A stretch of 64,000 nt of DNA from Hwangdonia seohaensis (GTDB lineage: Bacteria > Bacteroidota > Bacteroidia > Flavobacteriales > Flavobacteriaceae): contig NZ_JAVSCK010000002.1 of assembly GCF_031932625.1 (NCBI RefSeq), forward strand, positions 186,001 through 250,000, in the 5' to 3' direction. This document shows positions 34,764 through 42,467 of the stretch, one piece after another. The position numbers and the translations under genes were made by a program. The first letter of the stretch is position 1. Each line of letters opens with the position of its first letter. The notes below the pieces were generated by a model. The model had not been told where the DNA came from and ran no database searches. It worked only from the letters and a program-made list of their open reading frames with translations.

Positions 34764-35993
34764 ATGCAAAACTGGTTTAAAAACATTGGTCCCGGGCCAT
34801 TAGTCGCCGCTGCGTTTATTGGACCGGGCACCGTAACCGTTTGCACACTTGCTGGCGTGGGCTTTGGGTATGCCTTACTTTGGGCGATGTTGCTCTCCAT
34901 TATAGCAACCATTGTTTTACAGGAAATGGCTGCAAGACTGGGGATTATTTCACAAAATGGATTGGCGCAAGCCATTAGAAGTGAAATTAAAAACCCCATA
35001 TTAAAAACGCTAGCTATTATTTTAATACTGTCTGCCATTGTTATTGGTAATGCCGCTTACGAAGCTGGAAATATAAGCGGTGGCGTTTTAGGTTTAGAAA
35101 CTATTGTTGGAAATTCAAATGTTGACATGGCAGGAATTTCAATTAATTTTCTGAGTATTGCGATAGGCATTATTGCTTTCGTTTTGCTTTATTTAGGGAA
35201 TTATAAAATCCTTCAAAACGCATTGGTTTTTCTTGTGATTTTAATGAGTTTAGCCTTTCTGATTACGGCTATGATTACCAAACCCAATATTTCTGAAATT
35301 TTAAACGGCGTATTTATCCCCAAGTTTCCAAAAGATAGCATGTTAACAGTCATTGCTTTAATTGGAACAACCGTTGTGCCTTACAATTTATTTTTACATG
35401 CGTCTTTAGTGAAACAAAAATGGCATAACGAATCAGATTTAAAATTCGCAAGAAAGGATACTTTGGTCGCAGTTGTTTTAGGCGGGTTGGTTTCTATGTG
35501 TATCATTATTTCGGCCGCATCCATTCAAATCCAAGACATAAATAATGCGGCAGATTTAGCCAAAGGATTAGAGCCGTTATTCGGGAGTTTTGCAAAATAT
35601 TTTTTAGCTATAGGTTTGTTTGCTGCTGGCATTACCAGTGCCATTACAGCGCCATTGGCAGCGGCTTATGTGGCAACGGGCTGTCTGGGTTGGAGCACCA
35701 ATATGCAATCTAAAAAGTTTCGAGCAGTTTGGATAATTGTTTTGCTTGTTGGTGTAATATCCGCTTCATCAGGAATAAAATCAATAGAAATTATAAAATT
35801 CGCCCAAGTTACCAATGGCATCCTATTGCCCATTATTGCTGGTTTTTTAATTTGGGTTATGAATAAAAAATCTATTTTGGGAACACATGTAAATAATGTA
35901 AAACAAAATATTTTCGGGATTATTATTCTAGGAATTAGTATCTTACTATCGTTAGCTACGCTTAACAAAGTGTTTCAATTAAACCTCTTTTAA
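34764..35993 (+). CDS. Nramp-family transporter lacking the metal-binding motifs
   Basis: 409 residues, about eleven hydrophobic helices. The fold is clearly Nramp (start FKNIGPGPLVAAAFIGPGT), but key residues differ: the helix-1 DPGN motif is GPGT (20-23) and the helix-6 MPH motif is VPYN (205-208). It overlaps pxpA by one base. In Bacillus subtilis an Nramp-like gene (ycsG) also stands with the pxpABC/kip genes. The substrate may therefore not be Mn or Fe; 5-oxoproline or another metabolite is an inference. Confidence 0.85.
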   Translation: MQNWFKNIGPGPLVAAAFIGPGTVTVCTLAGVGFGYALLWAMLLSIIATIVLQEMAARLGIISQNGLAQAIRSEIKNPILKTLAIILILSAIVIGNAAYEAGNISGGVLGLETIVGNSNVDMAGISINFLSIAIGIIAFVLLYLGNYKILQNALVFLVILMSLAFLITAMITKPNISEILNGVFIPKFPKDSMLTVIALIGTTVVPYNLFLHASLVKQKWHNESDLKFARKDTLVAVVLGGLVSMCIIISAASIQIQDINNAADLAKGLEPLFGSFAKYFLAIGLFAAGITSAITAPLAAAYVATGCLGWSTNMQSKKFRAVWIIVLLVGVISASSGIKSIEIIKFAQVTNGILLPIIAGFLIWVMNKKSILGTHVNNVKQNIFGIIILGISILLSLATLNKVFQLNLF

Positions 35994-36733
35994 TGCAAAA
36001 TTACAAGATTGATATCAATGTAGATTTGGGTGAAGGCATTGGTAACGAATCACAATTAATGCCTTACATATCAAGTTGTAATATTGCCTGCGGAGGTCAT
36101 GCAGGTGATGTTGAAACTATGCGAAGCGTTGTACGGTTGGCAAAAAAACACGGTGTAAAAATAGGAGCGCACCCCTCGTTTCCAGATAAAGAAAACTTTG
36201 GAAGAGTGGCCATGAAAATGCCTTCAGTGGTGTTGTACAAATCGATAAAAAAACAGATTCGCGATTTATTGAATGTTTTAAAAGAAGAGCACGCCAGATT
36301 GCATCATATTAAACCACACGGTGCCCTTTACAATATAGCAATGGTTGACGAAAAGACTGCAAAAATTATCATTGAAGCGATAAAGAGCATAGCCATTCCC
36401 GTAAAATTATACGTGCCCTATAAATCGGTAATTGCCGATGTGGCGATTAAAAATAACATCGCTATTATCTATGAAGCTTTCGCCGATAGAAATTACAACG
36501 ACGATTTAACCTTGGTTTCCAGAGATAAAAGCAATGCACTGATTTGTGACGATGTAACCCTGTTTAACCATGTGTATCGCATGATTTCCACTGGAAAGGT
36601 TAGAGCTGTTAACGACTCGGAAATTGCCATAAAAGCGGATACATTTTGTGTTCATGGCGATAATACCGAGGCTGTAAACCTGGTTAAAACCCTAAGGAAA
36701 AACTTGGAAGCAAAAGGGGTGAAAATCATGTAA
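35993..36733 (+). CDS. pxpA: 5-oxoprolinase subunit PxpA (LamB/YcsF family)
   Basis: 246 residues. Marks: INVDLGEGIGNE at the start, SCNIACGGHAGD, GAHPSFPDKENFGR, HIKPHGALYN and FCVHGDN. Together with PxpB and PxpC it hydrolyses 5-oxoproline to glutamate with ATP. The start ATG shares its first base with the stop of the transporter gene (TAATG), which suggests translational coupling. Confidence 0.94.
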   Translation: MQNYKIDINVDLGEGIGNESQLMPYISSCNIACGGHAGDVETMRSVVRLAKKHGVKIGAHPSFPDKENFGRVAMKMPSVVLYKSIKKQIRDLLNVLKEEHARLHHIKPHGALYNIAMVDEKTAKIIIEAIKSIAIPVKLYVPYKSVIADVAIKNNIAIIYEAFADRNYNDDLTLVSRDKSNALICDDVTLFNHVYRMISTGKVRAVNDSEIAIKADTFCVHGDNTEAVNLVKTLRKNLEAKGVKIM

Positions 36734-36738
36734 TTTTT

Positions 36739-37443
36739 ATGGCCTTTAACCTTGTATACAAACGCTATGGAGAACGTTCAATTTTGATTGAATGGCCATC
36801 TGTAATCGATAAAAAAACACTGTTTGATGTATTGGCTTTTAAAGATAAAATTTTAGAAAACAATATTAAATCTGTCGTTAATATAACTCACGCATATAAT
36901 TCATTATTAATTACTTATGAAAAAAATATTATAGATTTTGAATCTCAATGCTCTACCTTAAAAAAAATCTATAATCAGAATGCAACTTATGAGCAACCCA
37001 AATTTAAGCAATGGAAAATTCCGGTGTGTTATGATGCTGTTTTTGGTATTGATTTAGAGCAGATGTCTAAGGCTAAAAACTGTTCAAAAAGAGACATTAT
37101 TAAGCGGCATTCGCAAGCTGTTTACACCGTTTATTTTATCGGTTTTTTACCCGGATTTTTGTATTTGGGAGGTTTGGATGAAACGCTTTATTTTCCTCGA
37201 AAAGATACCCCGAGATTAAAAATCGAAAAAGGGGCTGTGGCCATTGGCGGTCATCAAACTGGGGTTTATCCGAATGAAAGCCCTGGCGGTTGGAATATTA
37301 TCGGGAATACACCCATTCCTTTTTTCGACGTAAAAAAAGAGAATCCGTGTTTTGCATCATCCGGAGACCGTATAGAGTTTTATCCAATTTCATTAAATAA
37401 ACACCACGAAATTAAAACACGTGTTGATGCGGGCGATTATTAA
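36739..37443 (+). CDS. pxpB: 5-oxoprolinase subunit PxpB (KipI-like)
   Basis: 234 residues. Marks: YKRYGERSILIEWP, the conserved IPVCYDAVFGIDLE, FLPGFLYLGGLDE, PRKDTPRLKIEKGAVAIGG and QTGVYPNESPGGWNIIGNTP. Second gene of the pxp set. It starts 5 bases after pxpA and ends 19 bases before the chosen pxpC start. Confidence 0.93.
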   Translation: MAFNLVYKRYGERSILIEWPSVIDKKTLFDVLAFKDKILENNIKSVVNITHAYNSLLITYEKNIIDFESQCSTLKKIYNQNATYEQPKFKQWKIPVCYDAVFGIDLEQMSKAKNCSKRDIIKRHSQAVYTVYFIGFLPGFLYLGGLDETLYFPRKDTPRLKIEKGAVAIGGHQTGVYPNESPGGWNIIGNTPIPFFDVKKENPCFASSGDRIEFYPISLNKHHEIKTRVDAGDY

Positions 37444-37462
37444 TTGGAAAGCGAGGTCATCT

Positions 37463-38311
37463 ATGGTTAAAGTCATTAAAACAGGGTTTTATTCAAGTAT
37501 TCAGGATTTAGGTCGTTTCGGTTTTCAGCATTACGGCGTGCCATATTCCGGAGCTATGGATCGTTATTCGGCAACCATGGCTAATGCTGTATTGGGCAAC
37601 GATGAAAATGCAGCGGTAATTGAAATGACGATGACGGGCGCCACACTTCAATTTTATGGCAATGCAAACATTTGCATTTCTGGAGCAGATATGTCGCCAA
37701 AAATCAATTCAAACCAAGTCCAACTTTATAAAAATATAGCTGTGAAAACCGGAGACGTTTTGTCTTTTGGAAAACTGAATTATGGATTTAGATGTTATTT
37801 GGCGATTTCGGGTGGTTTTAAAACCGAAAAAGTCATGCGCAGCAGAAGTATGTACAAAGGCATTACCAATTCGTTTAATCTGCGTATAAATGACGAGTTG
37901 CCGTTTTCGGATTTTATCGAAATTAATTCAAAGCATGCTCGAATTAAAATAAATGCCAATCATTTTAATGCAAATGAAATCGAAGTATATAAAGGGCCGG
38001 AATTCGATTTGCTTTCCAAAGAACAACAAGAAAAACTGTTTTCAAAACCATTTAAAATTTCAAAAGAAAATAACCGAATGGCTTACCAATTGGAGGACAC
38101 TTTGGATAATAGCTTGCAGCCCATAATCACCTCGTTGGTGCTTCCGGGAACGGTGCAACTAACGCCTTCTGGAAAACTTATTGTTTTAATGCGCGATTGC
38201 CAAACTACGGGCGGTTATCCCAGAATTTTACAGTTAAAAGAATCATCGATTAGTGTTTTGGCGCAAAAGTTTACGGGGCAAAACATCAGCTTTAAACTTC
38301 TGGAATATTAA
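37463..38311 (+). CDS. pxpC: 5-oxoprolinase subunit PxpC (KipA-like, biotin-dependent carboxylase-like fold)
   Basis: 282 residues from ATG at 37463. An earlier in-frame ATG at 37421 would add 14 residues overlapping pxpB and is disfavoured. Marks: GFYSSIQDLGRFGFQHYGVP, SGAMDRYSATMAN, GADMSPKIN, LVLPGTVQLTPSGKLIVLM and TTGGYPRIL. Completes the 5-oxoprolinase complex. Confidence 0.93.
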   Translation: MVKVIKTGFYSSIQDLGRFGFQHYGVPYSGAMDRYSATMANAVLGNDENAAVIEMTMTGATLQFYGNANICISGADMSPKINSNQVQLYKNIAVKTGDVLSFGKLNYGFRCYLAISGGFKTEKVMRSRSMYKGITNSFNLRINDELPFSDFIEINSKHARIKINANHFNANEIEVYKGPEFDLLSKEQQEKLFSKPFKISKENNRMAYQLEDTLDNSLQPIITSLVLPGTVQLTPSGKLIVLMRDCQTTGGYPRILQLKESSISVLAQKFTGQNISFKLLEY

Positions 38312-38375
38312 GAAAATTTTATAACGGTAATTGGTAAGTTGTGCGTAGTTTTACGACAGAGATTAAAAGCAAAAA

Positions 38376-39113
38376 ATGAAAAAACACTTTCTACTTATTA
38401 CGGTTGCCATGTTCTTTTTAAGTTGTGAAAAGGAAAAGGAATTCAGCGCACAAGAAATCATTGATAAAACCATTGAGGTTACCGGAGGCGATAAAATTAA
38501 AAACGCCACCATCGCATTCGATTTTAGGGATAAACACTATAAAGCAACGCGAAATAATGGGTTGTTTAAATTGGAAAGAACGTTTAAAGATTCTATAAAC
38601 ACGATCAGGGATGTCCTGTCAAACGAGGGTTTTCAGCGATACATCAATAATGAAATCGTGAAGGTTTCAGATACTATGGTTCCAAAATACGCGGCTTCGG
38701 TGAATTCGGTTCACTATTTTTCGGTTTTGCCTTATGGGTTAAATGATGCGGCCGTTAACAAAAAATATATTGAAAAAGTTAATGTGAAAGGCAAGCCGTA
38801 CCATAAAATAGAAATCACTTTTAATCAAGAAGGTGGAGGAGAAGATTTTGAAGATGTTTTTGTGTATTGGGTAAACGCTGAAAACTTTAAAACCGATTAT
38901 TTGGCCTATTCGTATCGCGAAAACCATGGAATAGGATTGCGGTTTAGAGAGGCTTATAACGAGCGTTTTGTAAATACAATTAGGTTTGTGGATTATAAAA
39001 ATTATAAATCTAATGACACAACGGTTTCGGTTTCAGATTTAGATGATTTATTCGAAAATAACAAGTTGGAATTATTATCTAAAATAGATTTAGAAAATAT
39101 TAGTGTAAATTAA
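38376..39113 (+). CDS. DUF6503 family lipoprotein
   Basis: 245 residues. Lipid Cys at 17 (MFFLSCEKE). SAQEIIDKTIEVTGGDKIKNATIAFDFR begins a LolA/outer-membrane lipoprotein-sorting-like beta domain, which fits the DUF6503 family common in Flavobacteria. Function is not known. The 3' end overlaps the convergent phosphatase gene by 14 bases. Confidence 0.75.
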   Translation: MKKHFLLITVAMFFLSCEKEKEFSAQEIIDKTIEVTGGDKIKNATIAFDFRDKHYKATRNNGLFKLERTFKDSINTIRDVLSNEGFQRYINNEIVKVSDTMVPKYAASVNSVHYFSVLPYGLNDAAVNKKYIEKVNVKGKPYHKIEITFNQEGGGEDFEDVFVYWVNAENFKTDYLAYSYRENHGIGLRFREAYNERFVNTIRFVDYKNYKSNDTTVSVSDLDDLFENNKLELLSKIDLENISVN

Positions 39114-39612
39114 CGGTTAGCACTTGATCTGCAATTTTCCCATCAATTATGGTAACCATGTATAAGTTACCGTTGTTGCTGTCATCAATGTCTTCGTGTT
39201 TTTTAAAACCTAAAATTTCGTTTACAAACATGGGTGTTGTATTGCTATGCCCAACAACGAGGACGGTTTTTCCTTTAGTATCGTTTAAAAAGATTTTCTT
39301 GTCGAGTTTATAAGGATTGTAAAGCGTTAATTTCAGTCCGTTTTTTGTAGCGGTTGGCAGTGCCGTTTCTTTGGTTCTTTTGTAATCGGTTGAATAGACG
39401 GCATCAAATTTTATATTTGAGAATACATCACTCCAATTTAGCGCACGTTTTTTGCCGGCTTCGGTTAAATGCGGATCTTTGTTTGATTGGTCACTACGAT
39501 CTTTTTCAGCATGTCGAATAAAATAATAGGTAGACGTTTCTGCGGCTGTTTTTTCTTGTGAAAACGTTAACGTTGACAGTAATGCGAATGTGAAAAGAAA
39601 GAAATATTTCAT
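39100..39612 (-). CDS. secreted histidine phosphatase (phosphoglycerate mutase-like)
   Basis: 170 residues with a Sec signal (FFLFTFALLSTLTFSQE). The catalytic RHG-type motif is YYFIRHAEKDR (near 32) and the second His is in VLVVGHSNTTP. YSTDYKRTKETA gives the conserved Arg region. Being exported, it acts in the periplasm on small phosphate esters; the substrate is not known. Confidence 0.87.
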   Translation of the reverse strand: MKYFFLFTFALLSTLTFSQEKTAAETSTYYFIRHAEKDRSDQSNKDPHLTEAGKKRALNWSDVFSNIKFDAVYSTDYKRTKETALPTATKNGLKLTLYNPYKLDKKIFLNDTKGKTVLVVGHSNTTPMFVNEILGFKKHEDIDDSNNGNLYMVTIIDGKIADQVLTVNLH

Positions 39613-39684
39613 CGGTTAAATTTTGAATATTCTCAAATATAAAAGTTTTAAACGACTTGTGCTCGGTTATGGTTAAAGTTGATG

Positions 39685-40383
39685 TTAAGCCAACTGCATC
39701 GCAATTTCAACCATTTCGGTAAACGTGGTTTCGCGCTCTTTACTTGATGTGCGTTCTCCGGTGACCAAAGAATCTGATATGGTTAAAATAGACAGCGCAT
39801 TCACATTGTGTTTTGCGGCTATGGTGTATAAACCGGCGCTTTCCATTTCTACACAAAGCACACCGAATTTAGACCACTTTTTGTACGATTCAAAATCATC
39901 GGCGTAAAATTCATCCGAGGTAAAAACATTACCAGCTTTTATAAAAATTTGCTTTTCTTTAGCGGCTTCAACTGCTTTTTGAAACAATTCAAAATTGGCT
40001 GTGGGCGCGTAGTCTGCACCACCAAAACGCAATTCGTTAACCCCGGAATTTGACGATGCCGCCATGGCCAAAACAATATCCCGTATTTTAACATGCTTTT
40101 GATAGGAGCCTGCGCTACCAACCCTAATTAGGTTTTTAACGCCATATTCAGTAATAAGTTCGTGCGCATAAATGGATATTGAGGGCACGCCCATACCCGT
40201 ACCCATTACCGAAATACGTTTGCCGTTATAAGTCCCCGTATAACCAAACATGTTTCTTACTTTATTAAAGCAAACTGGGTTTTCAAAAAAAGTTTCTGCA
40301 ATCCATTTGGCGCGTAACGGATCGCCCGGGAGTAAAATTGTTTCAGCTATATCGCCTTTTTTGGCTTCAATATGTACACTCAT
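39685..40383 (-). CDS. deoD: purine-nucleoside phosphorylase DeoD
   Basis: 232 residues. Hexameric PNP pattern: GDPLRAKWIAETFFENP, NMFGYTGTYNGKRISVMGTGMG, the catalytic YADDFESYKKW region, VLCVEMESAGLYTIAAKH and the end LTISDSLVTGE. It splits purine (deoxy)ribonucleosides with phosphate. The nucleoside route continues through deoC, 42 bases upstream on the same strand. Confidence 0.94.
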   Translation of the reverse strand: MSVHIEAKKGDIAETILLPGDPLRAKWIAETFFENPVCFNKVRNMFGYTGTYNGKRISVMGTGMGVPSISIYAHELITEYGVKNLIRVGSAGSYQKHVKIRDIVLAMAASSNSGVNELRFGGADYAPTANFELFQKAVEAAKEKQIFIKAGNVFTSDEFYADDFESYKKWSKFGVLCVEMESAGLYTIAAKHNVNALSILTISDSLVTGERTSSKERETTFTEMVEIAMQLA

Positions 40384-40425
40384 TTATTTTAATTGAAAGT
40401 TGAAAATTTAATATTTAAACGTGAT

Positions 40426-41094
40426 TTAATAATTGGTCTCTATCGTGGATTTTCCTGTAACTATGGCAATTCCAGAGGATGTGCCCAAGCGTTCTACGCC
40501 AAGACGTATGTATTCCAATGCTGTTTTGGTATCTTTTATTCCGCCAGAGGCTTTTATTTTTACCTGCTTATTTGCAACTTTTTGCATCAGTTTTACATCT
40601 TTTATGGTGGCGCCACCAGTTCCAAATCCGGTGGATGTTTTTATAAAATCAGCGCCGCTTTGTATGGCGAGTTCACTGGCTTTTATAATTTCCAGTTCTT
40701 CCAAATAACAGGTTTCTAAAATCACTTTTAAAACCTTTTGGGGCATTATTTTTTTTACGGCTTCAATATCTTTCCAAACCGCATCAAAATCTTTGCTTTT
40801 AAGAAATCCTAAATTAATAACCATATCAACTTCATCGGCACCGCTTTTTAATGCAGATTTGGCTTCGTCAACTTTTGCTTGCGTAGACATGCTTCCTAAA
40901 GGAAAGCCAATCACGCTGCAAACCTTTACATTGCTATTTTTTAACTGTGCTTTAGCTAAAGGCACATAGCAACTATTAACGCACACCGAGAAAAACTGAT
41001 GCTCCTTAGCTTCGTTACAAAGCTTTATAATATCATTTTTAGTTGCCGTAGGTTTTAAAAGCGTGTGGTCTATGTAAGTGTTTAAAAGTTTCAT
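40426..41094 (-). CDS. deoC: deoxyribose-phosphate aldolase DeoC
   Basis: 222 residues. All active-site positions are present: D9 (IDHTLLKPTAT), C38 (VCVNSCYV), D90 (DEVDMVIN), the Schiff-base K152 (DFIKTSTGFG) and K181 (IKASGGI). It cleaves 2-deoxyribose-5-phosphate to acetaldehyde and glyceraldehyde-3-phosphate. Transcribed together with deoD. A diverged paralogue lies 221 bases upstream. Confidence 0.95.
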   Translation of the reverse strand: MKLLNTYIDHTLLKPTATKNDIIKLCNEAKEHQFFSVCVNSCYVPLAKAQLKNSNVKVCSVIGFPLGSMSTQAKVDEAKSALKSGADEVDMVINLGFLKSKDFDAVWKDIEAVKKIMPQKVLKVILETCYLEELEIIKASELAIQSGADFIKTSTGFGTGGATIKDVKLMQKVANKQVKIKASGGIKDTKTALEYIRLGVERLGTSSGIAIVTGKSTIETNY

Positions 41095-41254
41095 GGTGTT
41101 GATAAAAGTAAGATTATTTTTTAAATAAAAAATAGATTCAAAACAAACAATTTAAGGTAGCAAGTTGCTTAAAAAATGATGTCTAAACTATGATTTAAGT
41201 CAGTTTTAGCAATATTAGTCGCACACTAATTGGGTCTTAAAAATAACTTGATGC

Positions 41255-41298
41255 AAAAAAAGCTAAACAAAACGTTTTGGTTTTGTTTAGCTTTTTTA
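41255..41298 (-). terminator. bidirectional hairpin terminator downstream of the deoC paralogue
   Basis: 13-bp perfect stem AGCTAAACAAAAC (41261-41273) and its complement (41280-41292), with A-run and T-run on the two sides. It ends transcription of the - strand paralogue at 41316 before the deoC-deoD unit. Confidence 0.88.
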
Positions 41299-41315
41299 AT
41301 TGATTTGAATTAGTC

Positions 41316-42053
41316 TTAAATTTTCTCAACGACACTTTCAGCTGCTAAAGCGTCTTCCGTTTTAAATGTTTTAATGTACTGTTTAAATATTTTAGAATTT
41401 CTTTTGGCGCGCTTGTTGTCAAAGAGTTCTACACCGTAATTAATACCAACGATGTTTGCACCGGATTCCAGATATTTTACTGCGGTTTCGTGATCTTCAA
41501 TCCCATCAAAAGCGATAATTTTAATCTGGTTTCTAACTGTTTTTTTAATAATTTTTACAGTAGTAAGTGTGGCTCCATTTTTTGAAAAACCACTTGATGT
41601 TTTTATGAAATCTATTTTGGCATCCAAACAGATTTCACAAATTCTTATGACTTCATTTTTATTTAATTCCGAAATCTCTATAATCACTTTTAATGGCGTG
41701 TCTCCAATGGCCAACTTTACATCGGTAATGTCTTTTAAAACCGAAACATAATTTTTGCTTTTAAGTAAGCCTTGGTTAATTACCATTTCAATTTCATCGG
41801 CGCCATCGTGTAGGGCTTGTTTTGCTTCGTAAACTTTTGATGCTGTTGCCATAGCTCCTAACGGGAAACCAATGGGCGTACTTACTTTAATATCCGTTTT
41901 ACTTAGTAATTCTTTAGCTAAACTTATATAATAACTGTTTATATTAACAGCGCGGAAGTTGTTTTTTTGTGCGGCTAAACATAATTCTATAACATCTCTT
42001 TCAGTGGCTGACGGATGTAGTAACGAGTATTCTATATAATTGTCAATTTGCAT
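41316..42053 (-). CDS. diverged DeoC paralogue with altered active site
   Basis: 245 residues, aligned over its full length with DeoC at 40426. The Schiff-base Lys is kept (K151, DFIKTSSGFSKNG). The other canonical residues changed: D9 to E8 (IEYSLLHPSAT), C38 to N37 (AVNINSYYI), D90 to E89 (DEIEMVIN), and the second Lys to I180 (IKIIAFDGI). A C-terminal extension of about 25 residues is added. It probably does not perform the normal aldolase reaction. It may be a regulatory subunit or act on another substrate. It has its own terminator. Confidence 0.82.
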   Translation of the reverse strand: MQIDNYIEYSLLHPSATERDVIELCLAAQKNNFRAVNINSYYISLAKELLSKTDIKVSTPIGFPLGAMATASKVYEAKQALHDGADEIEMVINQGLLKSKNYVSVLKDITDVKLAIGDTPLKVIIEISELNKNEVIRICEICLDAKIDFIKTSSGFSKNGATLTTVKIIKKTVRNQIKIIAFDGIEDHETAVKYLESGANIVGINYGVELFDNKRAKRNSKIFKQYIKTFKTEDALAAESVVEKI

Positions 42054-42362
42054 TGAATAAGTAGGTTTTAATTGTTTTTCTTTGTGTTGACAAACAGCAT
42101 TTCGTATCGTATTTTATATAATCTTTTAACTAATAACCGTGTAAAAGTAGGATTTTAAAACGCATTTTTTGGAATTTTAACAAGTTTTTAATTAACAATA
42201 CATTGTTAGTAAGTTAAACGGTAATTTTCGTTTTATATTTTTTAAGTTGATTTATTGGTGTTTCAAATAAATTTGATTACTGTCTAATGCGAACAATATG
42301 AGGGGATTGCTATATAAATAAAAAAAGTGTTTGTGAATTTTCCAATTGCTATTTATTAAAAG

Positions 42363-42404
42363 GAAAAGCAACAATCCTCTTGTAAAAGATTCATGTTGCT
42401 TTTC
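42363..42404 (-). terminator. hairpin downstream of clpB
   Basis: GAAAAGCAACA (42363-42373) pairs with TGTTGCTTTTC (42394-42404) around a 20-base loop, about 64 bases after the clpB stop on the - strand. The long loop makes it a less standard terminator. The rest of the 414-bp spacer (42054-42467) is AT-rich with no gene seen. Confidence 0.55.
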
Positions 42405-42467
42405 AACTAACCAACCAATTATATAGACTGTTTAAAAACCATTTTGTTACAAACGATTGTTTTTAGT

